A stretch of 64,000 nt of DNA, taken from assembly GCF_002237755.1 (NCBI RefSeq), contig NZ_MWSJ01000018.1:35208-99207 (forward strand), in the 5' to 3' direction. The stretch comes from Lysinibacillus sp. KCTC 33748 (GTDB taxonomy: Bacteria; Bacillota; Bacilli; Bacillales_A; Planococcaceae). The number at the start of each line of letters is the position of its first letter. Within the stretch, counting starts at the first letter, position 1. Below are positions 17,753 to 26,746 of this stretch, in pieces. The position numbers and the translations under genes were made by a program. Below the pieces are notes generated by a model that ran no database searches, was not told the DNA's origin, and saw nothing but the letters and a program-made list of their open reading frames with translations.

Positions 17753-18280
17753 ATGAACGAGGAAACACAAGAATTTCTGATCATTGGAGAGAATGGCAAG
17801 GAGCAAAAGTGTCGTGTTGTTTTCACCTTCGATGCAGAAGAAAAATCATATGTATTGTTTTCGTTAATTGACGAGGATGGGAATGAAATTCCAGGTGACA
17901 TTTCTGCTATGACATTTGATTATGATGATAACAATGGAGAAATGACAAATTTACAGCCTGTTGAAACAGAGGCAGAATGGGAAATGATTAATGAAGTGGT
18001 CCTGACACTTTTAGACGAGTTTGAAGAAGGGCCGCAGCAATTTACAATTACAGATGAGCATGGGGAAGATCAAGTATGTGAGGTTATTCATACATTTTCA
18101 TCAGAACAATTTGGCAAATCTTATGTACTTTATGTTCTAGCAACGGACGAGCCAATAGAAGATCGAGACATTTTTGCTTCTCAATACGTATCTGGAAATG
18201 ACGGAACGATTGAAGATTTATTACCAATTGAAACAGAAGAAGAATGGGCATTTGTTGAAGATGTATTAAATGAATTGTAA
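17753..18280 (+). CDS. Tandem DUF1292 protein
   Basis: 175 residues made of two DUF1292 domains (about residues 5-85 and 95-175), each with the FTI/LIIGENGxE opening and a PxETExEW..(E/N)(E/D)V closing motif. The second half is closest to YrzB next door (EVIHTFSSEQFGKSYVLY against EVIHVHESAEFGKSYVFY), so this looks like local duplication and fusion. Strongly acidic, no signal or membrane segment. AAGGAGG lies before the ATG and a strong terminator after. Function unknown. Confidence 0.9.
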   Translation: MNEETQEFLIIGENGKEQKCRVVFTFDAEEKSYVLFSLIDEDGNEIPGDISAMTFDYDDNNGEMTNLQPVETEAEWEMINEVVLTLLDEFEEGPQQFTITDEHGEDQVCEVIHTFSSEQFGKSYVLYVLATDEPIEDRDIFASQYVSGNDGTIEDLLPIETEEEWAFVEDVLNEL

Positions 18281-18284
18281 TTAG

Positions 18285-18321
18285 AACTCTGAGTAGTAAC
18301 TTGCTACTCAGAGTTTTTTTA
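18285..18321 (+). terminator. Terminator of the tandem DUF1292 gene
   Basis: 12-bp stem AACTCTGAGTAG/CTACTCAGAGTT with TTTTTTT. Confidence 0.9.
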
Positions 18322-18521
18322 TTGAGTAACGATTAATATGGAGCGACGCCTGAGAAGTATTAATAGAAAATTTCTATCTATTATGTAAAAACATTCTATA
18401 TGAAAACTAGATTTATGCATTTTCGAGAAAATCTACGTGTTTTTCGAGAGAGAAATTGATTTCTTGTATTTTGTTTTGTCTGAATTTTTAAATATTTATA
18501 AATTAAGTGAGATATCGAACG

Positions 18522-18550
18522 TTGACCAATCATAAGTAAACAGATAAGAT
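18522..18550 (+). promoter_or_regulatory. Sigma-A promoter of the met/sulfur operon
   Basis: TTGACC, 17-base spacer, TAAGAT, 50 bases before the first gene. No S-box or other riboswitch is visible in the 280-base leader region. Confidence 0.75.
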
Positions 18551-18600
18551 TTGTTTTACATTAAACCAAGTAAGTTTATTTACAAAGGAGGAAATTAAAC

Positions 18601-19410
18601 ATGAGGTTAATATGGGGACTGCTAGTCGGTGTATTAGTGATAGGTTTGTTGGTAGGTTGCACAAACAAAGGAGAAGCGAGTAAAGACGAAACAGTAACAT
18701 TAAAGGTAGGGGCAGCCAATGTACCACATGCGGAAGTATTAGAGTATTTAGCAAAGGATCTTGAAAAAGATGGCGTGAAATTAGACGTTTCCATCTTAAA
18801 AGATGCTGTTCAAACAAATCAGCAAACGGCAGATGGTGAACTAGATTTCAATTACTTTCAACACATTCCATTTTTAGAACAGACGAATAATGAAAGTCAT
18901 TTAGATTTAGTGAGTGTAAAAGGAATTCATATTGAACCATTTGGTGTGTACTCTAAAAAAATCAAAAATATAAATGATTTACCACGAAACGCAAAGGTTT
19001 CCGTTCCAAATGATGTCGTCAATTTCTCTCGGGCTTTACTACTATTTCAGAATTATGGACTAATCGAATTGAATAAAGCAAAAGAAAATGATTTTACAAT
19101 CGAGGATATTACAAAAAACGAAAAAAATATTCAATTTATCGGTGTTGATTCTCAGTTATTAACTCGTTCACTAGATGATGTAGATGCATCGGCAATTAAT
19201 ACGAACTACGCCTTAGAAGGGGGTTATAACCCTGTGGAAGATGCACTTATTATCGAAGGTCCAGAATCGCCATATGTCAATATTATTGCGACGACAAAAG
19301 AAAAACAAAATGATCCAGCAATTCAAACGGTTGTTAAATGGTTGACGAGCGAAAAGGCACGTGCTTTTTTTGAAGATCAGTATAAAGGAGCTGTCGTTCC
19401 AGCATTTTAA
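18601..19410 (+). CDS. metQ: MetQ-type methionine/organosulfur-binding lipoprotein 1
   Basis: Substrate-binding lipoprotein (NlpA family) of a MetNIQ importer. 269 residues: lipoprotein signal with lipobox LLVGC (Cys20), then the NlpA fold (VPHAEVLEYLAKDLEKDGVKLDV, DFNYFQHIPFLE, VSVPNDVVNFSRALLLFQ, INTNYALEGG). AAAGGAGG before the ATG. First gene of six on one strand. Two different MetQ proteins flank one transporter here, so the ligand may be another sulfur compound. Confidence 0.93.
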   Translation: MRLIWGLLVGVLVIGLLVGCTNKGEASKDETVTLKVGAANVPHAEVLEYLAKDLEKDGVKLDVSILKDAVQTNQQTADGELDFNYFQHIPFLEQTNNESHLDLVSVKGIHIEPFGVYSKKIKNINDLPRNAKVSVPNDVVNFSRALLLFQNYGLIELNKAKENDFTIEDITKNEKNIQFIGVDSQLLTRSLDDVDASAINTNYALEGGYNPVEDALIIEGPESPYVNIIATTKEKQNDPAIQTVVKWLTSEKARAFFEDQYKGAVVPAF

Positions 19411-19457
19411 GTCGGGCGTATCAAAAATAAATGAAATGCTAAGGAGGTAGACGTGAA

Positions 19458-20537
19458 ATGATTGAGTTTATCGAAACGACAAAGGAATTTCAGGTAGGAA
19501 CAACCGTTGTAGCGGCATTAAATCATATTAATTTAACGATTCAAAAGGGTGATGTTTTTGGTGTTATCGGCTTTAGCGGTGCTGGTAAAAGTACATTAAT
19601 ACGGACAGTGAACTTACTGGAGGAACCAACGTCTGGTCGCGTTCTTGTGAATGGCAAGGAGCTGACAACATTAAGTAAAAAGCAGCTTCGCGAGGAAAAG
19701 AAAAACATTGGTATGATTTTTCAACACTTCAATCTGCTCCGTTCTAAAACCGTCTTTGAAAATGTTGCGATGCCTTTAGTATTAAGTGGCATTAAAAAAT
19801 CAAAAATTGAAGATCAAGTAAGTGAAGTTTTGGCATTTGTTGGTTTACAGGACAAAGCCGAGCGTTATATCGATGAACTTTCAGGTGGACAAAAGCAGAG
19901 AGTGGGCATTGCTCGTGCACTTGTCACAAAGCCAACAATTTTATTGTGTGATGAGGCGACCTCCGCTCTTGATCCACAAACGACTAAATCTATATTGGAG
20001 CTACTCAAGAAAGTCAATATTGAGTACAACATTACCATTTTAATGATTACACATGAAATGGAAGTCATAAGGGACATTTGCAATCGTGTAGCTGTTATGG
20101 AAAACGGAAAAGTTATCGAAACAGGCAGTGTACTTAGAATTTTTTCTTCACCGCAAGAGGAGACAACTAAAAACTTTGTACAATCGGTAGTTCGAGATGA
20201 AATTCCACAATCTGTCTACGAGCAACTTAAAACGATAGATCATTCTAAAAAAATTTATAACTTGAAATTTATAGGTGTAGACGTTGGGCAACCAGTTGTC
20301 TCTCAAGTAGCAAAAAAGTTTGATGTTGATGTAAATGTATTGTTTGGCAATATTACAGAGCTACAAGGGATTCCCTTTGGTAATTTAATCGTTGAACTAG
20401 TTGGCGTAGACAAGGAAATAGAAAAGGCACATCAATTTATTCGAACGAAAGATATTCAAATAGAGGAGGTTATTGCACATGAAGGTGAGCTCACAAATCA
20501 TTATCGACGCAGTGTTAGACACGCTGTACATGGTTAG
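19458..20537 (+). CDS. metN: MetN ABC transporter ATPase
   Basis: ATPase of the methionine-type importer. 359 residues: Walker A GFSGAGKST near residue 39, Q-loop FQHFN, signature LSGGQKQR near residue 140, Walker B ILLCDEATSALD, and a C-terminal NIL domain (FIGVDVGQPVVSQVAKKFDVDV...) which in MetN gives substrate feedback. AAGGAGG precedes the ATG. Its 3' end overlaps metI by 59 bases. Confidence 0.95.
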   Translation: MIEFIETTKEFQVGTTVVAALNHINLTIQKGDVFGVIGFSGAGKSTLIRTVNLLEEPTSGRVLVNGKELTTLSKKQLREEKKNIGMIFQHFNLLRSKTVFENVAMPLVLSGIKKSKIEDQVSEVLAFVGLQDKAERYIDELSGGQKQRVGIARALVTKPTILLCDEATSALDPQTTKSILELLKKVNIEYNITILMITHEMEVIRDICNRVAVMENGKVIETGSVLRIFSSPQEETTKNFVQSVVRDEIPQSVYEQLKTIDHSKKIYNLKFIGVDVGQPVVSQVAKKFDVDVNVLFGNITELQGIPFGNLIVELVGVDKEIEKAHQFIRTKDIQIEEVIAHEGELTNHYRRSVRHAVHG

Positions 20538-21132
20538 TATTTCGTTATTTTTTGGTGCGATTTTAGGCTTTATTTTAGGGATTACTTTAGTTGTGACGAG
20601 AAAAGGGCATATTCTTGAAAATACAATGATTTTCTCAATCATCAATCCCATCGTCAATACCTTGCGCTCCATTCCGTTCATTATTTTGCTTGTTGCTATC
20701 ATTCCATTTACACGCTTGCTCGTTGGAACAGCAATAGGTACGACAGCTGCCATTGTGCCACTCGTCTTGCATATCGGTCCATATATATCAAGATTAATAG
20801 AAAATTCATTATTGGAAGTGGATGAAGGCATTATTGAAGCAGCAAAGGCAATGGGTGCATCTCCACTTCAAATTATTCAAAAGTTTTTACTACCTGAAGC
20901 TTTCCCCTCTTTAATATTAAGTGTGACGACGGCAACAATTGGGCTTATTGGGGCGACTGCAATGGCAGGGGCAGTTGGAGGAGGTGGCCTTGGTGATGTA
21001 GCCATTACTTACGGCTATCAACGCTTTGACAATGTCACGATTTTAGTCACGGTGGTGATTCTAGTAGTACTCGTACAAATCATTCAAAGTATTGGAAATA
21101 GTCTTGAACGAAAATTACGCAGGGTGTCATAA
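20479..21132 (+). CDS. metI: MetI ABC transporter permease
   Basis: Permease of 217 residues with five or six membrane helices and the EAA-like loop EAAKAMGASPLQIIQKFLLPEA. The start at 20479 is nine bases after GAGGAGG; the upstream TTG is not needed. Translational coupling with metN is likely because of the overlap. Confidence 0.94.
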   Translation: MKVSSQIIIDAVLDTLYMVSISLFFGAILGFILGITLVVTRKGHILENTMIFSIINPIVNTLRSIPFIILLVAIIPFTRLLVGTAIGTTAAIVPLVLHIGPYISRLIENSLLEVDEGIIEAAKAMGASPLQIIQKFLLPEAFPSLILSVTTATIGLIGATAMAGAVGGGGLGDVAITYGYQRFDNVTILVTVVILVVLVQIIQSIGNSLERKLRRVS

Positions 21133-21144
21133 AGGAGAATTAAT

Positions 21145-21981
21145 ATGAGGAAACTAAATTATTTTTTCGGTTTAATAACATTACTGTTCCTACTAGTTGC
21201 TTGTGCAAAAGCAGATGAAAAAGATGCTGTGAAGGTTGGAATCCGTAGCTCGGAATTGAAAACATGGGAGTTTATAAAAAAACAGGCTGCTAAGGAAGAT
21301 ATAAATCTCGATTTAGTGACATTCTCAGCACAATATGATCCGAACCAAGCATTGGCGGAGGGGGAGGTTGATATGAATGCATTTCAGCATGTCGCTTACT
21401 TAAATTTATTTAATACGAGTAACGATACAGAATTACAGGCAATCGGCACAACGATCATGGCTCCGATAGGCTTATATTCTAACAAATATAAATCCTTCGA
21501 TGATATCAAAGAGGGCTCCAAAATTGCTGTACCAAAAGATCCTTCTAACTGGGGTAGAGCGTTACTGCTGTTACAGGAGAATGGATTACTGACGGTTACG
21601 GATAATTTTGATGGCAACGGTGGAGAGGATCGGATTAAAGATAATCCGAAAAAATTGAACATTTTACCAGTAGATGGTGCGACGACACCGAGGGTTATGG
21701 AGGATGCCGATTTTGCGATCATTAATAATGGGGTTGCTGTCGAAGCAGGACTGCTATTGAAAGATGCCATTATTCATGAGAATGTAACGGCGAAACCATT
21801 TATTAATGTCATTGTGGCAAGGCCCGAAGATAAGGACAATGAGACATTGAAAAAAATTATTGATATTTATCAGCGTGAAGAGACGGCTACATTCATTAAA
21901 GATATTTCTAAAGGGAATTATATTCCGGTGAAAATGCCTTTAGATGAATTAGCTACATGGAAGGAATTTTACCTTCATTGA
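21145..21981 (+). CDS. metQ: MetQ-type lipoprotein 2
   Basis: Second NlpA-family binding lipoprotein, 278 residues, lipobox LLVAC (Cys20). It shares the DMNAFQHVAYLNLF and VPKDPSNWGRALLLLQENGL blocks with the first but is clearly divergent. It follows metI by 12 bases with AAAGGAG. Probably an alternative receptor for the same permease. Confidence 0.92.
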   Translation: MRKLNYFFGLITLLFLLVACAKADEKDAVKVGIRSSELKTWEFIKKQAAKEDINLDLVTFSAQYDPNQALAEGEVDMNAFQHVAYLNLFNTSNDTELQAIGTTIMAPIGLYSNKYKSFDDIKEGSKIAVPKDPSNWGRALLLLQENGLLTVTDNFDGNGGEDRIKDNPKKLNILPVDGATTPRVMEDADFAIINNGVAVEAGLLLKDAIIHENVTAKPFINVIVARPEDKDNETLKKIIDIYQREETATFIKDISKGNYIPVKMPLDELATWKEFYLH

Positions 21982-22060
21982 CCAACACTTTATTTACCTA
22001 ATGCCTTTGTTTATATATGGATAGTGAGATTGATTCATATGAAAGGGAGATGACGACAAA

Positions 22061-23404
22061 ATGACTAAGAAAAAAGAGTTAAAGCTTGCATTATATTTAA
22101 TTGGGGCAGGTATGCATATTGCAGCTTGGAAGCATCCTTTAGCAAAAGTTAATGCAAGCATCGATATTAAAGCTTTGCAAAAGGTGGCGCAAATTGCTGA
22201 AAAGGGTAAGTTTGATATTGCCTTTGTTGCGGATAGTTTAGCAATCAATCATGAATCACATCCACATATTTTAAATCGCTTTGATCCTCTAATACAGATT
22301 ACAGCTTTGGCAGCTGCGACAACAAAAATTGGCCTTGGTGCCACTGCATCAACCACATATAGTGAGCCATATGTATTAGCGCGACAGCTAATGTCCGTAG
22401 ACCATATTAGTGATGGGAGAGTAGGTTGGAATCTAGTGACAACAGCAGATGCCACAGGAGAGACGGCTTTAAACTTTAGCCGTGACAAGCATTGGGAGCA
22501 CGATCATCGTTACGAACGTGCGGAGGAATTTATCGATGTAGTTCAATCATTATGGGATTCATGGGAGGACGGTGCTTTTGTTTACGACCGTGATAATAAT
22601 ATTTTTTATGATCGTAATAAAGTACATGAAACCGCTTTTAAAGGCGAATATTTATCAGTGAAAGGTCCATTAAATATTGCACGTTCCGTTCAGGGGCAGC
22701 CTGTTATTATTCAGGCAGGCGCTTCAAAACCAGGGCAAAAATTAGCAGCGCGAACAGCGGAGGTTGTTTTTGTTCATTGGGACGATATTGAAAAGTCCAA
22801 GGAGCATTATCGTCATTTAAAGGCACAGCTTGCTCCATTTGGACGCACCGAGGAGGAGCTTCTTGTGTTCCAAGGGATATCGCCAATTGTGGGGGATACT
22901 GAGGAAGAGGCTATCCGTAAGTATAATGAATTACAGGCGTTGATTGACCCATATGAGAGCTTAAAATTTGTTTCAGGCTATATGGGAAATGTGGATTTTT
23001 CTAAATACTCGTTAGATACACCTGCAATCGAAGTGGATTTTCCTAAGGTCAACAGTATTCAAAGTCATTTCTATGAGCATTTAGAAATTATCAAAAAAGA
23101 AAATTTAAAGGTTGGCGAATTATATGCACGCCTATTTGGTCCTGCGAAGCGCGATGCTTTTGTTGGAACACCAACACAAATTGCTGATGAGATGGAGCGA
23201 TGGATTACAGAGGAAGCGGCAGATGGCTTTATGTTAATGTTTCCGTTATTACCACGTGATTTAGAAGACTTTGTGAACAAGGTCGTGCCTATTTTACAAG
23301 AGCGGGGTATTTATCGAAAAGAGTATACAGGTTCAACACTAAGGGAACATTTAGGACTGAAAAAACCACAAAATCGATTTACGAAAAGTAAGGTGACTCA
23401 TTGA
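22061..23404 (+). CDS. FMN-dependent monooxygenase, NtaA/SnaA/DszA family
   Basis: Two-component luciferase-like flavin monooxygenase (TIM barrel) using reduced FMN from a partner reductase. 447 residues with the family signatures GAGMHIAAWKHP, FDIAFVADSLAIN, ISDGRVGWNLVTTADATGE, a GxPVIIQAGASKPGQKLAARTAEVVF block and FVGTPTQIADEMERW. In this operon it is probably an organosulfur or sulfone degrader releasing sulfite. It ends overlapping the next ATG by one base. The substrate is inference. Confidence 0.88.
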   Translation: MTKKKELKLALYLIGAGMHIAAWKHPLAKVNASIDIKALQKVAQIAEKGKFDIAFVADSLAINHESHPHILNRFDPLIQITALAAATTKIGLGATASTTYSEPYVLARQLMSVDHISDGRVGWNLVTTADATGETALNFSRDKHWEHDHRYERAEEFIDVVQSLWDSWEDGAFVYDRDNNIFYDRNKVHETAFKGEYLSVKGPLNIARSVQGQPVIIQAGASKPGQKLAARTAEVVFVHWDDIEKSKEHYRHLKAQLAPFGRTEEELLVFQGISPIVGDTEEEAIRKYNELQALIDPYESLKFVSGYMGNVDFSKYSLDTPAIEVDFPKVNSIQSHFYEHLEIIKKENLKVGELYARLFGPAKRDAFVGTPTQIADEMERWITEEAADGFMLMFPLLPRDLEDFVNKVVPILQERGIYRKEYTGSTLREHLGLKKPQNRFTKSKVTH

Positions 23405-24591
23405 TGAGTGATATTTATATTCGTAACGATCGTGAGCAAAAGCTAGTCCAATATGCTAGTGAATTGGCACAACAAATTGACAAGACTGCTGGTAAATATG
23501 ATGAGAGTGGAGAATTTCCGTTTGAGCAATTTAAAATTTTAGAGGATGCTGGTTATTTTAAATTAACCGTGCCGAAAAAATACGGCGGTGAGGAAATTTC
23601 TCTTTATGAAATGTTATTAGTACAAGAACAATTAGCAAAAGGAGATGGTTCTACTGCATTGTCTGTTGGCTGGCACTTATTAACCTTTTTGAACGTTCGT
23701 GAGGCGAAGACGTGGCCCGAGCCAATATTTGCGGAATTAAGTCGTAAAGCCGTTAAAGAAGGTTCTCTATTAAATATTATCAATAGCGAACGAGGAAAAG
23801 GTAATATTTCTCGCGGAAGTTTACCTGGCACAATTGCAAAAAAAGTGCCTGGAGGCTATATCATTACAGGTGAAAAGGCTTTTGCTTCCCTAGCCCCCAT
23901 TTTAAAACAATTTACGATTATCGCCTATATAGAAGAAGAGAATTTAACAGCTGAATTTTTAATAACTAAAAATGATCAGGTAGAGGTTGTTAATACTTGG
24001 GATGCAATGGGAATGCGTGCAACAGGTAGTCATGATATTATTTTTCATGACACGTTTGTTCCGCAGGAGGCATTGCTATACAAGCATCGTCCAAATGAAA
24101 TAAACCGTTTTTTAGCTGATGGCCGTATCTATTCATTAGAAATTCCAGCTGTTTACTTAGGAGTTGCTGGGGCTGCTAGGGATTATGCAATAGATTTTGC
24201 TAAAAATACTTATTCATACAGTTTAGAAAATACAATCGCACTCGCAAGTCATGTCCAACAAAAAATTGGTGAAATGGAAATACTTTATCAAACGGCACGC
24301 CGAACATTGTATAGTATTGCAGCGCAAGTAGAGCAAAATCCCGCGATTAAGGATCAACTTTCTGAAGATGTTAGCATTGCAAAGTATGTCATTTGTAATA
24401 ATGCCATTGATATCGTAGCAAAAGCAATGCAAGTTGTTGGTGGACGAAGTCTGTCTAAGACTAGTAAATTACAGCGACTATTTCGAGATGTTCAATGTGG
24501 CCGTTTTAATCCTCCAGCAGATGATGTAGTTATAACACAGCTTGCAAAGGGATTATTAGTCGATGTCAAACAAGGAGCTTTTCAATTATAG
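23404..24591 (+). CDS. Acyl-CoA dehydrogenase-fold flavin monooxygenase (SfnB/DszC-like)
   Basis: 395 residues of the acyl-CoA dehydrogenase superfamily: N-terminal helical domain (DKTAGKYDESGEFPFEQFKILEDAG), beta domain (ITGEKAFASLAPIL, WDAMGMRATGSHDI), C-terminal helices (VVGGRSLSKTSKLQRLFRDVQCGRFNPP). Members beside MetNIQ and NtaA-type genes act in sulfur acquisition as flavin oxygenases. AAGGTG lies upstream; a TGATG overlap couples it to the preceding gene. A terminator follows. Confidence 0.85.
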   Translation: MSDIYIRNDREQKLVQYASELAQQIDKTAGKYDESGEFPFEQFKILEDAGYFKLTVPKKYGGEEISLYEMLLVQEQLAKGDGSTALSVGWHLLTFLNVREAKTWPEPIFAELSRKAVKEGSLLNIINSERGKGNISRGSLPGTIAKKVPGGYIITGEKAFASLAPILKQFTIIAYIEEENLTAEFLITKNDQVEVVNTWDAMGMRATGSHDIIFHDTFVPQEALLYKHRPNEINRFLADGRIYSLEIPAVYLGVAGAARDYAIDFAKNTYSYSLENTIALASHVQQKIGEMEILYQTARRTLYSIAAQVEQNPAIKDQLSEDVSIAKYVICNNAIDIVAKAMQVVGGRSLSKTSKLQRLFRDVQCGRFNPPADDVVITQLAKGLLVDVKQGAFQL

Positions 24592-24645
24592 GTTCACTTT
24601 ATCTTGATGTTTTCCAACCGTTCTTGTGGAAAAAATATTATTGAG

Positions 24646-24680
24646 TCTGCTAACAATATTGTTGGCAGATTTTTGTTTTT
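24646..24680 (+). terminator. Terminator of the met/sulfur operon
   Basis: 11-bp stem TCTGCTAACAA/TTGTTGGCAGA, then TTTTTGTTTTTT. Confidence 0.85.
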
Positions 24681-24848
24681 TATGAAGGGGCTTTCCATTA
24701 CAAATAATCAAAACGACTCATTATTATCTTTCTAGTTTTCTCTAGTATGTTATCAATGCTTTAAAACTGTTTTCGTCTCAGCTTTTTTTACTAATTCTAG
24801 GGAATCAACTTTTATTTATTATACTCATTCTATTGTCGCAAGCTATTT

Positions 24849-24986
24849 TTAACTTCTTTCAGCGGCTGTCCAAACACCCGCTGAAAGAAGTTAAAGCCTC
24901 CGGCGGATGTCACGGAATCGGAAAGGAGTTCTTTGTGCAAGCACAAAGCCGATTCCGGACACAATTATGCCAAGGCATAATTGATA
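24849..24986. repeat. Mosaic repeat family A, short complete copy
   Basis: The shortest intact form: TTAACTTCTTTCAGCG...CGCTGAAAGAAGTTAA forms a long outer stem, then CCTCCGGCGGATGTCACGG, AATCGG...CCGATT and TTATGCCAAGGCATAATTGATA. A good reference for the minimal unit. The flanks (24681-24848) show nothing more. Confidence 0.88.
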
Positions 24987-25071
24987 TGTGCTTTTTCTAC
25001 TGAATTATCTATTTCTGTTTGTCGTGAAAGTTGATTTCTAGTATGATAATGGAGTGATAGGGGGGAAACCC

Positions 25072-26199
25072 GTGAATAACGGTTCAAAAAAACAAGAAAT
25101 GTTTTCAAAAATGCAAGAAAGAAAATCCGAGGTAAAAGTTGTGAGAAAAATCGTTGCTATTGTTGCAATTGCTTTGGTCCTAATTCTAGGGATAGTCGGT
25201 TTAATTGGCTATAATTATGTGAAGAGTGCATTAAAACCAGTAGATCCAGATGCCACTAAAACAATAGCAGTTGAAGTACCAATTGGTTCAGGTTTAAGCT
25301 CTATTTCGACTCTATTAGAGAAAAAAGGGTTAATTAAAGATGCTCGTGTTTTTAAATACTATGCCAAATTTAAAAATGAATCTCAGTTTCAAGCAGGCAA
25401 ATATGATTTATCACAGTCAATGACATTAGACGAACTAATCAAAAGTTTAAAAACCGGAAAGGTCTACCGTACGCCAGTCTTTGCAATGACCATTCCTGAA
25501 GGTTTAACACTTGAACAAATCGGTAATATTGTGGAAAAGAAAACACCATACACTCAAAAGGAATTTATGGACTTAGTAACAAGCGATACATTTGTTCAAC
25601 AAATGAAGGCTAAATATCCTGAGCTTGTTACGGATGCGGTTTTAGCCGATAATATTCGTTATGATTTAGAGGGCTATTTATTCCCTGCAACGTATTCTTA
25701 TTTTGAAGAAAAACCAACATTGGAATCGATTGTAGACGAAATGGTAGGGGCAATGGACAAGGTTGTGAAAAATTACAGCGATGCTCTTACGGAAAAACAA
25801 ATGTCAGTACATCAATTAATAACATTTGCTTCATTATTGGAAGAAGAAGCTACTGCTCAAACAGATCGAGAAACAATTGCGAGCGTATTCTATAACCGTA
25901 TCAATCAAGGAATGCCTCTGCAAACAGACCCAACTGTTTTATATGCACTAGGATCTCATAAAGATCGTGTGCTTTATAAAGATTTAGAAGTAGATAATGC
26001 CTATAATACGTACAAAAATAAAGGCTTACCACCAGGTCCTATTGCGGGTGCTGGAAAAACTTCAATTGAAGCAGTGCTTAATCCAAGTGAAACAGATTAT
26101 CTCTTCTTCTTAGCGGATAAACAGGGTGTCAATCACTTCTCGAAAACATATGATGAACACTTACAGAAAGAGCAAAAATATTTGCGCAATGCAGAGTAA
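25072..26199 (+). CDS. mltG: Endolytic murein transglycosylase MltG (YrrL)
   Basis: Cleaves nascent peptidoglycan strands and ends their elongation. 375 residues: cytosolic basic N-terminus, one membrane helix (IVAIVAIALVLILGIVGLIGY, about residues 25-45), a LysM-like domain, then the YceG catalytic domain with LEGYLFPATY, the catalytic Glu in ASLLEEEA, and LQTDPTVLYALG. The GTG at 25072 is seven bases after GGGGGG; a GTG six codons upstream is less well placed. Confidence 0.93.
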   Translation: MNNGSKKQEMFSKMQERKSEVKVVRKIVAIVAIALVLILGIVGLIGYNYVKSALKPVDPDATKTIAVEVPIGSGLSSISTLLEKKGLIKDARVFKYYAKFKNESQFQAGKYDLSQSMTLDELIKSLKTGKVYRTPVFAMTIPEGLTLEQIGNIVEKKTPYTQKEFMDLVTSDTFVQQMKAKYPELVTDAVLADNIRYDLEGYLFPATYSYFEEKPTLESIVDEMVGAMDKVVKNYSDALTEKQMSVHQLITFASLLEEEATAQTDRETIASVFYNRINQGMPLQTDPTVLYALGSHKDRVLYKDLEVDNAYNTYKNKGLPPGPIAGAGKTSIEAVLNPSETDYLFFLADKQGVNHFSKTYDEHLQKEQKYLRNAE

Positions 26200-26318
26200 T
26201 TTCAGTTAATTTGTGAGATGTTAAGTTACTTTTCAGCGTGTGTCCATACATCTGCAAAAAAACGTAATTATGCCGAGATATACTGGATATTATTAAAAAA
26301 TAAATAGTAAAAATGTGG

Positions 26319-26355
26319 GTAGAAGGAAAGAAAAATAGCTTTCCTTCTATTTTCA
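26319..26355 (+). terminator. Terminator of mltG
   Basis: 10-bp stem AGAAGGAAAG/CTTTCCTTCT followed by ATTTTC. Confidence 0.7.
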
Positions 26356-26437
26356 TGCTATTATAAGTTGTGATTTTTAATCGATCCGCATGGGAAAAAT
26401 TCAATCAGTCCGTTAATGCGGAAAAATATACGTGGTG

Positions 26438-26568
26438 GCAATTGTTTAAAGCTTATAAAAACAATTGCTCATTTTTGTATGACGAAGTACCAAGACATCA
26501 CGTTTGGTCTTTTTCTTTTTGTTGTTAAATGATGAAGTACAGACAACGGGGATTACTCGTTGCCTTTT
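26438..26568 (+). promoter_or_regulatory. Run of three terminator-like hairpins before yrrM
   Basis: GCAATTGTTT/AAACAATTGC with CATTTTT (26438-26476); ACCAA/TTGGT with CTTTTTC (about 26490-26518); CAACGGG/CTCGTTG with CCTTTT (about 26532-26567). The DNA before the last two shares GA(C/T)GAAGTAC. Could be leftover or an attenuating leader. Confidence 0.4.
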
Positions 26569-26729
26569 AACTTCTTTCAGCGAGTGTTTTTGTAGCGAAA
26601 GCGTAGCTTAGGTACAGATGTCCAAGCATCCGCTGAAAGAAGTTAAAGCCTCTGGCGTATGTCACGAAATCGGCTGTGTGCTTGCACAAAGCCGATTCCA
26701 GACGCAATTATGTCGAGGCATAATTGATA
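26567..26729. repeat. Mosaic repeat family A copy abutting yrrM
   Basis: TTAACTTCTTTCAGCG start, a GTAGCGAAAGCGTAGCT insertion, CATCCGCTGAAAGAAGTTAA, then the usual body, ending TAATTGATA two bases before the yrrM ribosome site. Confidence 0.8.
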
Positions 26730-26746
26730 TGAGGGTGAACTTAAAA

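Noticed and set aside
18322..18600. S-box (SAM) riboswitch before metQ
   Set aside because: No S-box consensus blocks or terminator are visible; only a plain promoter and leader.
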